Assembly (NCBI GenBank): GCA_903924465.1 | Contig: CAIYBN010000007.1 | Location: 1 to 64,000 of the forward strand | DNA: 64,000 nt | DNA from: an uncultured Myxococcales bacterium | GTDB taxonomy: Bacteria > Myxococcota_A > UBA9042 | Direction: 5' to 3' | In this document: positions 22,501 to 30,561 of the stretch, piece after piece | Layout: every line of letters starts with the position of its first letter | How positions within the stretch are numbered: the first letter of the stretch is position 1 | Made by a program: the position numbers and the translations under genes | Notes under the pieces: generated by a model | The model's input: only the letters and a program-made list of their open reading frames with translations | What the model was told of the DNA's origin: nothing | Database searches by the model: none

Positions 22501-23226
22501 CTACAGGTCCAACCGCACTTGCGCGCGCACATCGCCCAGCACTTCCAGCGTCGCCCGCCGATTGCCTTCGCGTTCCAGGCGCTTCTCCAAGTCCGCCGGG
22601 AGCCCAATGCGCGCCTGCCCGGTGGCGTCGATCGGAGCCTCCAACTGCGCGCCGTCGGGCAGGGTCAGCCGCACTTGACCGTTCACAGCGGGCGTCTGGC
22701 CGCAGACCTGCTCTGGACCTTCCTTGCGCAACGTGCGTTCACCCAGCGATTCCTCGTGCGTACCGACCTGCAGGTGATCGTAAATCGCGCCGGCAAGCAA
22801 GCCCGCGCCCAGTGTCGTGATCGCCGCACCGTAGGCATAGTTGCTCGGCGCGTTGTCGGCGCTTGAATCGAGATCGACCGGTGACGCGGCTGTCCAGGCG
22901 ATGAGCCCCAGACCGCCGGCCGCGAACAGGCTGCCGAAGACCCATTCCAGGGTCAGCGAGTTGCCGTCGGGACGCCGTTCGATGTGGCGAAATCCCTCGG
23001 CGCGTTGCTCCTGCACGTCGGCGCACCGCTGCACCCGGCTCACCTGCGCGCGCACCGCGTCGCCGTCGCGCTGGCCGACAATCGCCATGCGCTCACCCAG
23101 TTGCACCCGCACGGTCCGCGGCGGTTCGAGCGGCTGTGCACGCAAGCTCACCTGTTCGATGAGCCGCGCACATCCGGCCACGGTCCACAACTGCAAGAGG
23201 AGCAGGAACGTCGCAATCGGGCGCAT
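22501..23226 (-). CDS. Predicted lipoprotein of unknown function
   Basis: The 241-residue protein has a lipoprotein signal (FLLLLQLWTVAGC, lipobox VAGC with Cys at 19). Two hydrophobic stretches follow in the middle (LEWVFGSLFAAGGLGLIAW and YAYGAAITTLGAGLLAGAIY), which may be membrane helices. The C-terminal third (NGQVRLTLPDGAQLEAPID) looks like a small beta domain. I do not recognise the family. Its ATG abuts the aroC stop with no gap, so it is probably co-transcribed with aroC. A 78-bp spacer separates it from the MAPEG gene. Confidence 0.6.
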   Translation of the reverse strand: MRPIATFLLLLQLWTVAGCARLIEQVSLRAQPLEPPRTVRVQLGERMAIVGQRDGDAVRAQVSRVQRCADVQEQRAEGFRHIERRPDGNSLTLEWVFGSLFAAGGLGLIAWTAASPVDLDSSADNAPSNYAYGAAITTLGAGLLAGAIYDHLQVGTHEESLGERTLRKEGPEQVCGQTPAVNGQVRLTLPDGAQLEAPIDATGQARIGLPADLEKRLEREGNRRATLEVLGDVRAQVRLDL

Positions 23227-24321
23227 TTACAACCGTCCAGGTCGGAGCGAGAGGTCGGCCAGAACGAGCGCCACGCACGCTTCCACAACCGGCACGGCAC
23301 GTGAAATGACGCAGGGATCATGTCGGCCGGTGACCGTCAACCACTGCGGCGGACCCTCCGGACCGATCGCGAGTTGGGGCTGTGGAATCGTGGCCACGGG
23401 CTTGAACAGGACGTCCACGCGCAGCGGCATGCCGGTGGAGATGCCGCCCAGTACCCCGCCGTGGTGATTGGTCGTCGTGGCAATGCGGCCGTCGGCCAGC
23501 CGCGTGAAGGGATCGTTGTGCTGGCTGCCGCGCATCTGCACCGCGGCCATGCCGTCGCCAAAGAGCACCCCGCGCACTGCGGGCAGGGATCCCAGGGCGT
23601 GCGCCAGCATGCCGGTCAGTTTGTCAAAGACCGGATCACCCAAGCCGGGCGGCAGGTCCGTGACGACGCAGCGAACGACGCCACCCAGGCTGTCATGGGC
23701 AAGTTGCGCCGCTTGAATTTCGGCCACCATCCGGTCACTGGCGTCCGAATCGGGGCAGCGAACGGGACTGGCATCGACCTGCGCGCGGTCGACCGGCGGC
23801 TCGAAATCGGTCGCGATTGCACCGATCTGTTGGGCCCACGCGACGATCCCCGGCTTGGGACGGTTGTCGCGTAACGCGAGCGCGTCCAGCAGTGCTTCGG
23901 CGACCGCACCGGCAGCGACGCGGCCGACGGTCTCGCGGGCGCTGGCCCGACCACCGCCCCGCGGGTCGCGATGGCCGAAACGGGCATGCCATGTGACGTC
24001 GGCATGGCCCGGCCGGAACTGATCGTGCCACGCCTCGTAGTCCTTGGCCAGCGCGTTGGTGTTTTCGACAACGATGGCAATCGGCGTACCGAGCGTTAGT
24101 CCCTGATACACGCCGGACAGGATTCGCGGCTGATCCAGTTCGCGACGCGGGCTGGTCAGGATGCTTTGCCCGGGACGCCGCCGCTCCAGCGCTCGCGCGA
24201 TGGCTTCAATCTCCAGCGGCACGCCAGCCGGACAGCCGTCGACCACGCAGCCCACGCTGGGTCCATGCGACTCGCCAAAGGTCGTCACCACGAAGCTTTG
24301 ACCAAAACTGGAACCGGCCAT
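23227..24321 (-). CDS. aroC: Chorismate synthase AroC
   Basis: The 364-residue protein converts 5-enolpyruvylshikimate-3-phosphate to chorismate, the last common step to aromatic amino acids, using reduced FMN. Family motifs are GESHGPSVGCVVDG near the N-terminus, RRRPGQS (about 45-52), ARETVGRVAAGA, and the C-terminal GDGMAAVQMRGSQHND. ATG 24321 gives the standard N-terminus (AGSSFGQSFVVTTFGESHG); the open frame continues upstream only because it runs through the spoIID-like gene in another frame. It starts 2 nt after that gene's stop. Length is normal. Confidence 0.96.
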   Translation of the reverse strand: MAGSSFGQSFVVTTFGESHGPSVGCVVDGCPAGVPLEIEAIARALERRRPGQSILTSPRRELDQPRILSGVYQGLTLGTPIAIVVENTNALAKDYEAWHDQFRPGHADVTWHARFGHRDPRGGGRASARETVGRVAAGAVAEALLDALALRDNRPKPGIVAWAQQIGAIATDFEPPVDRAQVDASPVRCPDSDASDRMVAEIQAAQLAHDSLGGVVRCVVTDLPPGLGDPVFDKLTGMLAHALGSLPAVRGVLFGDGMAAVQMRGSQHNDPFTRLADGRIATTTNHHGGVLGGISTGMPLRVDVLFKPVATIPQPQLAIGPEGPPQWLTVTGRHDPCVISRAVPVVEACVALVLADLSLRPGRL

Positions 24322-24323
24322 GG

Positions 24324-25982
24324 TCAGTACACCTTCTCGATCTTCACAGACTTGTAGTACGCCTGCAGAATTTGTTGAAAATTCTGGCCCGCCTTGGCGC
24401 GGCCAAAAGCGCCGGTCTGGTCCATCCCGACGCCGTGGCCAAAGCCGGCGCCAGTGAAGACCCAGCTTTGCGGGATGCCGTCGGCGCCGATCGTCCCAGG
24501 TTTCACGATGAACAGCGAGGAACGCAGGCCTTTGGGTCCGGCCGAGCCACCCAGCGCCTTGCGGATGTGCAGCTCCCCCGACAGCTTCTTCTTCTGACCA
24601 TCGGCCAGCGTCAACTCCACTTCGATCGCGCGGCCCGAAACCCCGCGCTGCGAGACTCGAATCTGCTGGATCGCCTTGGCCAACTGCGCACTCTCGCGGA
24701 TTTCCGTGGCACTCTTCTCGGTGCGCCAGCGACACGCTTCGCCGTTCAAACCCGACGCCGCGGCCCAGCTTTCATCCTTGCCGGCCAGCAGTGCTGCGAC
24801 AGCCTCTTCGGTCGCGCCGCCGGCCAACGGATCCTTGCCACCCGGCACCACGTCCGCGACGCCGCGCAACGCTTCCTGCGGCCGTCCCGGCCAAACCAGC
24901 TCATTGTTCTCCGTGTGTCCGCCGGAAACGGCATGATAATACGCGTCGATGAGGCGACCATCGGCGTTGACCATCACCAGTCCGCGGGTGTCCTGCACGG
25001 CCTGGGCAATGCGTGCGCTCACCTTGCCGGCACCCGTATAGGCTTGGCAATGGACTTCCGAGCAAATCGCGAACGGGTCCGTCGCGTGCCGCGTGCCGAC
25101 CTTGGCCAGCATGTCGGTCCGCGCTGCCACCGCTTGCGCGCGCAGCGTCGCTTCTGGCGCGGAATGAAAGATCTCGGACGCTACGACGCCCTCCAGAATT
25201 TGCTCCAGTGCTGCCTCGCTGACGACTTCCAAACCGTGGTCATTGCTCGGCACCACGTAGACGCGGCCCGGTAGTTCGCGCTCCACGCGCTGGCCCTTGC
25301 GTGTGCCGACGACGTGCAACATGCCTTTGCCGATGGCCTCGAACCAGAGGACATCCGCCGCACGCATTTCACCACTGCCACTTTTGACGGTGAGCGTTGC
25401 GCTGGGCGGCTGGCCGACTGTCGCGTGCGTTTGCAAATCCTCGCCAAATTGCAGCTCCAAGCCTTGCGCCGTGGCTTCAGCAGCCGCGTGGTTGTCAAAG
25501 ATCGCGTCCAGACACAGCAGCGTCTGACGTGTGTCAAAGGCGCGGCCCTTCAGGCTGTACGTGGCACCGCTGGTCACCGTCTTGATGGCCATGCCGCGCT
25601 CTTTCCACAAGGTGCGTTTTTGCCGCAGCACGTCAAAGTCCCAATCCGGCGCCTGCGCCAGCACCACGTAGTGCTGCAAAATCGCCGGCTTGGCATCGAT
25701 CGCCTGCACTTCGACGGTCGCCTGCACGCGGAATTCCACCTGGCCGTCGCCGGTGCCGAGAATGCGCAAACCGCCGGGCGCGGAAATTTCCACCTTGTCC
25801 TGATTGCTGAGCACCGACAGCGGCACGAGCGGATCGCCATCGGCGCCAAGTCGCAGGACATCACGATATAGGCTGGTCGTACGGTCCGAATGACCGAGCG
25901 GGTCGCCCTGCGCAAGTGCCTGCATGGGCAGGAGAAAACCCAACAACAGCAGCAACACGCGCATCGACACCACCCGTTTCAC
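24324..25982 (-). CDS. SpoIID/LytB domain protein, predicted exported
   Basis: The 552-residue protein has a signal peptide (MRVLLLLLGFLLPMQALAQ). Residues about 260-540 match the SpoIID/LytB domain: LEQILEGVVASEI, LRAQAVAARTDML, then AYYHAVSGGHTENNELVW and the C-terminal GFGHGVGMDQTGAFGRA. In Bacillus, SpoIID is a lytic transglycosylase acting on denuded glycan; in non-sporulating bacteria these proteins are taken to act in the envelope. Residues 40-250 are a less conserved beta-rich region. The start is GTG 25982 or, equally possible, the in-frame ATG at 25964. It lies 54 bp after the response regulator gene on the same strand. Confidence 0.8.
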   Translation of the reverse strand: MKRVVSMRVLLLLLGFLLPMQALAQGDPLGHSDRTTSLYRDVLRLGADGDPLVPLSVLSNQDKVEISAPGGLRILGTGDGQVEFRVQATVEVQAIDAKPAILQHYVVLAQAPDWDFDVLRQKRTLWKERGMAIKTVTSGATYSLKGRAFDTRQTLLCLDAIFDNHAAAEATAQGLELQFGEDLQTHATVGQPPSATLTVKSGSGEMRAADVLWFEAIGKGMLHVVGTRKGQRVERELPGRVYVVPSNDHGLEVVSEAALEQILEGVVASEIFHSAPEATLRAQAVAARTDMLAKVGTRHATDPFAICSEVHCQAYTGAGKVSARIAQAVQDTRGLVMVNADGRLIDAYYHAVSGGHTENNELVWPGRPQEALRGVADVVPGGKDPLAGGATEEAVAALLAGKDESWAAASGLNGEACRWRTEKSATEIRESAQLAKAIQQIRVSQRGVSGRAIEVELTLADGQKKKLSGELHIRKALGGSAGPKGLRSSLFIVKPGTIGADGIPQSWVFTGAGFGHGVGMDQTGAFGRAKAGQNFQQILQAYYKSVKIEKVY

Positions 25983-26036
25983 GGTTGGAGAGTGCCCGCG
26001 CCGATCCAGCTTGTCCAGTTGCGACAGCTCGTGCGC

Positions 26037-26693
26037 CTACGACTGGACGACGTTGAGCCGCAGCGCCAGTTTCACCAAGTCGGTCTTGTTGTGCAGATGC
26101 AGCTTTTCCATCAGGTTGGCGCGGTGGCGGTTTGCGGTGTGCGCAGAAATGCCCAAAATTTTGGCAATTTCCGGTCCGGTTCGCCCTTCCGCGATCAGCG
26201 TCAGCACTTCGCGTTCCCGCGGCGACAGCCCCGACAATTCCTGATCTTCCGGCGCAGTCTCCGGGTGCAGCGCCGCTTCGACCACGAGATCCGCGACCGA
26301 TGGATCCAGCCACGTCCGCCCTTCCAGCACGCTGCGCAACGCCGCCACGAGTTCGCGCGCCATCACGCCCTTGGGCAGGTAGCCTTTCGCACCGAGTTTC
26401 AGGGCGCGAATCACGTAGGCGCGATCGGTGTACTGCGAGACGATCGCCACCTTGGTGTGCGGACTGACCGTGTGCAGTTCCGCCAAGACGTCCAGCCCGC
26501 TCAGGTCGGGCATGGAAATGTCCAGCAGCAGCAAGTCCGGCTGGTGCCGCGCGCATTCCCGCAGCGTTTCGCGCCCGGTTGCCGCCTCCGCGACAATCAG
26601 CGCCTCCGGCATCCGCGCCTCCAGAAGCCCGCGAATTCCTTCGCGAACCAATGTGTGATCGTCCGCCAGAATCACTTTGGGCTGCCAGGTCAT
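26037..26693 (-). CDS. NarL/FixJ-type response regulator
   Basis: The 218-residue regulator has a receiver domain (residues 5-125, phospho-acceptor D58 in LLLLDISMPDLSG, conserved K in YLPKG) and a LuxR-type helix-turn-helix (about 150-215: LSPREREVLTLIAEGRTGPEIAKIL). It starts 12 nt past the stop of the haem-c histidine kinase, so it is almost certainly that kinase's partner. Targets are unknown; the cytochrome operon itself is a reasonable guess. The HTH part ends in VKLALRLNVVQS, as usual for NarL-type proteins. Confidence 0.92.
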   Translation of the reverse strand: MTWQPKVILADDHTLVREGIRGLLEARMPEALIVAEAATGRETLRECARHQPDLLLLDISMPDLSGLDVLAELHTVSPHTKVAIVSQYTDRAYVIRALKLGAKGYLPKGVMARELVAALRSVLEGRTWLDPSVADLVVEAALHPETAPEDQELSGLSPREREVLTLIAEGRTGPEIAKILGISAHTANRHRANLMEKLHLHNKTDLVKLALRLNVVQS

Positions 26694-26705
26694 CTTGTCC
26701 CCTCG

Positions 26706-28937
26706 CTATGCATGAAAGGGTACGTCAAAGACGATGCGCAGGCCACCGCCCGGCGACGTCTCGAACTCCACGGTACCACCCATCTGGACGATGCGCTCGC
26801 GCATGCCCAGCAAGCCCCACCGCGGCCGCGGCGCAGTCGTCGTCAACAGCGCCGGGTCCATCCCCTTGCCGTCGTCTTCAATCCAGCCCATCAACCGACC
26901 GGGGCCGTGTCCATTTGCTTCGATGTGCAAGCGCATGGTCACGCGCTTGGCCTGGGCGTGCCGCACGATGTTCGTCGCCGCCTCCTGGAAGACGCGGTAC
27001 ACGGTGTTCTCCACGTCCTTGGGCACCGCAATCTCGCCACCGACGACGTCCAGGGAGAACTTCAGCCCCGCCGCCGTCAGGATGTTCTGGCCCGTCGCCC
27101 GCACCGCTTCGACCAGACCCATGTCATCCAGCACCGCCGGACGCAGTCGCCGGACCAGCCGGTTGATGCCGTCCAGGATTCGCTTGACCAGCGCCTTCGC
27201 TTTTTCCAGCTGCGCTTCGACTTCCGGCAGGCCTTCGGTCGGCACGGTCTCCAGCTGTAGCGCCAGCGCGGTCAGTTCCTGCGAGGTTTCGTCGTGGATC
27301 TCCCGGGCAATGTGCTTGCGTTCCTCCGCCTCCGCCTCGAACAAGTGGCGCAGCATCCGGTTCTTGTGCTCCTGCTCGACGCGCAGCTGTTCGTAGAGCA
27401 GGCTGCGTTCCACCAGCGACTGGACTTGCCCACCGATGACCGCCATCGTCGGGCCAATCAGCCGGCTGACGGACTCGCTCGCCTCGGGCACGCCGATCCA
27501 GAGCTCGCCCTCGAGCGTCTCCGGCACACTGATCCGCTGGACATAGAACAGCTTGGTGCCGTGCGTGTCCTCCAAGGCCACGCCGCGCGCTTCCAGGTCG
27601 CCGATCGGCACCTGCACGCGGCCACCGGCGACCGACTCCAGCAGTTCGCCCATCGAACCTTCCGCGCGCAGCGTGATGCCGTGGGCACTGAAGAAATCGC
27701 TGCCCAATGGACCACCGCGCAGGTGCAACAGCACGGAACTCACGGCCTTGCTCGCTGCCACACCATCTGCCAGCGACATCAGGTTCTGGCGAATGTCCAA
27801 CAGCGGTTGAATCGGCTGCGACGTGCGCACCGACGTGGCTGGCGTGTCCGGCTTGACCACCTTCGGCGCGCTTGGCTTGGCGCGAATCGCTTCAAACGAC
27901 TGGGCCAATTGGCTGAACTCATCGTGCCCGTTGACCGCTGCGCCATATTCCAGCGCCAGCGCATTCGCCGTGTCCGTCAACTGCCGCATCGGCCGCAGGA
28001 CGCGGCGCGACAGCAGCAGGTAGAAACCGACGAAGCAGCCGAAGATCAGGCACACCAGCGCAGTCGACGCGTACACCGTTTCCACCATCGGCGCATACAG
28101 CCGCTGGCTGCCCTCGCGCACGGTCACCGTCCAGTCTGTGCCCGGCACCGGCGCCACTGTGGTGATTTCCGCTTCCCGCGCCGACTCATCGTGCGGATTC
28201 GCGTCGTGGCCTTTTTTGTGGCACGAGTGGCATTGCATCTGCGCCTCGCCGCCCAGCCGCACTTTGTCGGTGAAATACGTGCCATGCACCGCCGAGACGT
28301 AGCGCTCATCGGCCTGGGTGGAGAACAAGGCAACGCCAATGGAATCCAGCAACTGCAGCCGCGATTGATCGTTGACCAGGAAGTAGCTGAACACCCGCTG
28401 AAAATTCGGCGCGTCCAGACGCAGGTACAGAACGGCTGCGTGCCATTTTTTGTCGGCACCTTCACCGGTCGTGCGGCCCTGGGCAATTGCAATCCGCGGG
28501 TGCTTGTCGAGGCCCTTCCACAGGTCGGTCACCACGGGCTGCTTGGACTTTTCGGCGCGGCGCAGCAGGGCCAACAGCACGTCCGAGGGCGGCAAGCCCG
28601 CGGGACTGGCATCTGCGGCAACCAGTTGTCGGGTCTGGTCAAACACCGCCACGCCGTCGTTGTCCAGCGTGTCGGCGCGGACCGCAGCCAGTTCGGCCGC
28701 GAGCGCCTTGGCGTCCAGATCGGCGCGAGCACCCGCGTCCAGCAGCCGGGTCAGTTGGCTCTTTTCCGCTTCGACCAGGCCACCCACGACGCGCGCCACG
28801 CTGCGGGCAAACAGCAGGTTCTGGTCGAGCGAGTGGTTGATGGCCCGACGGAATGACCAACTCTCGAAGGTCACGGTCGCGACGATGGTGATGGCCGAAA
28901 GAATGAGAAAGTAGACGAGGAATCGGCGGCGAATCAT
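26706..28937 (-). CDS. NarX-type histidine kinase with a periplasmic c-type haem motif
   Basis: This is a 743-residue membrane sensor kinase. A first membrane helix (about 8-25) leads to a large extracytoplasmic domain (26-285) with one haem-attachment motif CHSCH at 236-240, followed by KKGHD. A second helix (288-310) and HAMP region (to about 345) follow. A GAF-like cytoplasmic domain spans about 376-510. The kinase has a HisKA_3 box AREIHDETSQELTAL (His 548) and a NarX/DegS-type ATPase (EAATNIVRHAQA, DDGKGM, GLLGMRERI). The start is ATG 28937, 2 nt after the cytochrome stop. Haem-c periplasmic sensors are known in Geobacter chemoreceptors. Here the sensor is downstream of, and probably coupled to, the dodecahaem cytochrome. 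The signal (redox state, NO, CO or another ligand) is inference. Confidence 0.88.
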   Translation of the reverse strand: MIRRRFLVYFLILSAITIVATVTFESWSFRRAINHSLDQNLLFARSVARVVGGLVEAEKSQLTRLLDAGARADLDAKALAAELAAVRADTLDNDGVAVFDQTRQLVAADASPAGLPPSDVLLALLRRAEKSKQPVVTDLWKGLDKHPRIAIAQGRTTGEGADKKWHAAVLYLRLDAPNFQRVFSYFLVNDQSRLQLLDSIGVALFSTQADERYVSAVHGTYFTDKVRLGGEAQMQCHSCHKKGHDANPHDESAREAEITTVAPVPGTDWTVTVREGSQRLYAPMVETVYASTALVCLIFGCFVGFYLLLSRRVLRPMRQLTDTANALALEYGAAVNGHDEFSQLAQSFEAIRAKPSAPKVVKPDTPATSVRTSQPIQPLLDIRQNLMSLADGVAASKAVSSVLLHLRGGPLGSDFFSAHGITLRAEGSMGELLESVAGGRVQVPIGDLEARGVALEDTHGTKLFYVQRISVPETLEGELWIGVPEASESVSRLIGPTMAVIGGQVQSLVERSLLYEQLRVEQEHKNRMLRHLFEAEAEERKHIAREIHDETSQELTALALQLETVPTEGLPEVEAQLEKAKALVKRILDGINRLVRRLRPAVLDDMGLVEAVRATGQNILTAAGLKFSLDVVGGEIAVPKDVENTVYRVFQEAATNIVRHAQAKRVTMRLHIEANGHGPGRLMGWIEDDGKGMDPALLTTTAPRPRWGLLGMRERIVQMGGTVEFETSPGGGLRIVFDVPFHA

Positions 28938-28939
28938 GG

Positions 28940-30247
28940 CTATTCCTCCGTGCCCGTGGTTGCGGCAGGCGCCGGGACTTCAGGCTTCTTGCCCGTCCGG
29001 TCGTACTGCCTCGTGTCATCTTCGTGGCAGGCACCGTTGCAACTGCCGCCGGTCGCTGTGGCTGTGAACACGCCTGCCTTGGAGTCCTTGTCCGGCGCTT
29101 TCAGATGCACCATCGCGCGTTCCGCCTCCGAACCGTGGGCCGCGTGGCACTTCAGGCACAGGCCGGGCGAATGGCCGATGTCGTCGGCATGCTGGCGGTG
29201 ACGATCTTCTTTGCCATCGGCGAACTGGGTCAGCGTCGTCGCGTTGGGCATGGCCAATGCGCCGGCGATGTCGTCGTGGCAGCGCAGGCAGAACGCCTCG
29301 TCCGGCTTGGGCCCGTAGCGGAACAGGTAGGCCGGCGCCATGACCTTGTGGCACTCGCCGCACTTGTTCTGGGCAAATGGCTTGTGCTGGGACTTCAGGT
29401 TTTCCGGCGGATCGTGGCATTTCGCGCAAATCTGCCCCTGATTTTGCTTGTCCATCTGGAAGTGGGTCTGGCCCTTGCGCACCTCATGGCAGTCGAGGCA
29501 CTCGCTGCCGCCGCCGTGCTCCTTGCCAAACGCCGAGTCCGGATGGCACTTCTGGCAGGATTCCTTGTCCGTTGCTGCGAACGCGACTTTGGCCACCTCT
29601 GGCGAAGGGCCCTGCTTGTGCTTGCCGTCGTGGCATTCAAAGCATTTCTTGGTCTCGACAATGCCCGCCAGTGGATCCTTCGCTTCGACCGCCGTTGGGT
29701 GCGCGACCGCGCCGGAGTGGCAGGTCACGCACGCCAGGCCCAGCTCACCGTGCCGCTTGTGCGCCATCACGCGATTGTGACGATCCGCGGCTCGTGCGGT
29801 TTCCGGGTGGCAGCGCACGCAGTTCTCACTGACGATGTCTTCGTGACGCTTTTCCAGATGAATGTCGGCAATGGTCTTGGCCGTCAAATGCGTATACAGC
29901 TGCGCCATGCCCGCGGTCTTGGCGCCGATGTAGCCAGCCAAACCGGGTCGCGCGTGGCAGTCGATGCAGCGGATGGAGCCGTGACGCGAGCCTTCCCACG
30001 TGTCGAAGTTGTGGCCCATTTCATGGCAGCTGTTGCAGAACTGGGGCATTTCCGTGCGGTGGTAGACGTCCATGCCGGAGCTGGCGACCCAAACGATCGC
30101 GACGGCCATCAACAGGAGGTAGATCCAAAAGAACCGCAGGCTGATGCGGGCAATGAGCCGCGCGCGTCGTCGCCAAGCCGGGTCTTGCGCCAAGCTTGGG
30201 TCCGGGTAGCGGGCGAGCCGTTCGAGAAGGGAATCGAAGCGGGTCAT
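28940..30247 (-). CDS. Membrane-anchored dodecahaem c-type cytochrome, NapC/NirT-like
   Basis: The 435-residue protein has one N-terminal membrane helix (about 36-56) and an extracytoplasmic domain with eleven CxxCH motifs (Cys at 71, 94, 143, 173, 202, 231, 250, 274, 296, 320, 364) plus one CxxxCH (CNGACH, 403-408), so up to twelve haems. The first part (CNSCH, EGSRH, CIDCHARPG) resembles NapC/NirT/NrfH quinol dehydrogenases, which pass electrons from membrane quinols to periplasmic proteins. The rest resembles cytochrome c3/c7-like multihaem chains. No partner reductase is encoded nearby, so the acceptor is unknown. The start is ATG 30247 with GGAGG 9 nt upstream. It lies between two haem-c sensors on the same strand. 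Confidence 0.9.
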   Translation of the reverse strand: MTRFDSLLERLARYPDPSLAQDPAWRRRARLIARISLRFFWIYLLLMAVAIVWVASSGMDVYHRTEMPQFCNSCHEMGHNFDTWEGSRHGSIRCIDCHARPGLAGYIGAKTAGMAQLYTHLTAKTIADIHLEKRHEDIVSENCVRCHPETARAADRHNRVMAHKRHGELGLACVTCHSGAVAHPTAVEAKDPLAGIVETKKCFECHDGKHKQGPSPEVAKVAFAATDKESCQKCHPDSAFGKEHGGGSECLDCHEVRKGQTHFQMDKQNQGQICAKCHDPPENLKSQHKPFAQNKCGECHKVMAPAYLFRYGPKPDEAFCLRCHDDIAGALAMPNATTLTQFADGKEDRHRQHADDIGHSPGLCLKCHAAHGSEAERAMVHLKAPDKDSKAGVFTATATGGSCNGACHEDDTRQYDRTGKKPEVPAPAATTGTEE

Positions 30248-30296
30248 GGGAGGAATCCTCCAGCGCGCGTGGCGCAGGCCGAATCAAGGGGAGCGA

Positions 30297-30374
30297 CTAC
30301 AACGGGGCCTGCTTGGCCGCCGCGTGATGAGGCTGGGGTGGGAGCTGGAGCGCCGTGGCGTAACGCATGACCAT
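30297..30374 (-). CDS. Possible 25-residue small ORF before the cytochrome gene
   Basis: An ATG at 30374 is preceded by GGAGG with a 7-nt spacer. It opens a frame of 25 codons (MVMRYATALQLPPQPHHAAA then KQAPL) ending 49 nt before the cytochrome start. It has no recognisable motif beyond a Pro/His-rich middle. It may be a leader peptide or a small protein; equally the strong ribosome site may be chance. It is the only gene-like element in 30248-30561. Confidence 0.3.
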   Translation of the reverse strand: MVMRYATALQLPPQPHHAAAKQAPL

Positions 30375-30522
30375 GGGATTGCCTCCGGGAAGCTGCTCGG
30401 GGTTTGCCGCGTCGCTTGTGCGGCGTCCGGACAGGCTTCCTGAGACACAAAGTACGCCAGCGCAGAGATCGCGGACATTCTGCGAAACGGCCAATTGATG
30501 GGCTGCGAACCTACCATTTCGC

Positions 30523-30554
30523 ACTGGTGTAAACGCGCCATCAGTGACTGGTGT
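30523..30554. repeat. Direct repeat ACTGGTGT, 24 bp apart, upstream of the cytochrome
   Basis: Two exact 8-bp copies (30523-30530 and 30547-30554) lie start-to-start 24 bp apart, just past the stop of the pseudokinase sensor gene. A CACTG...CAGTG inverted pair overlaps them. They might be an operator for the cytochrome gene; the evidence is only the repeat and its position. Confidence 0.3.
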
Positions 30555-30561
30555 GTTCATG

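Noticed and set aside
24322-24735. N-terminal extension of chorismate synthase
   Set aside because: The extra 138 residues are read inside the spoIID-like gene in another frame; the family N-terminus starts at ATG 24321.
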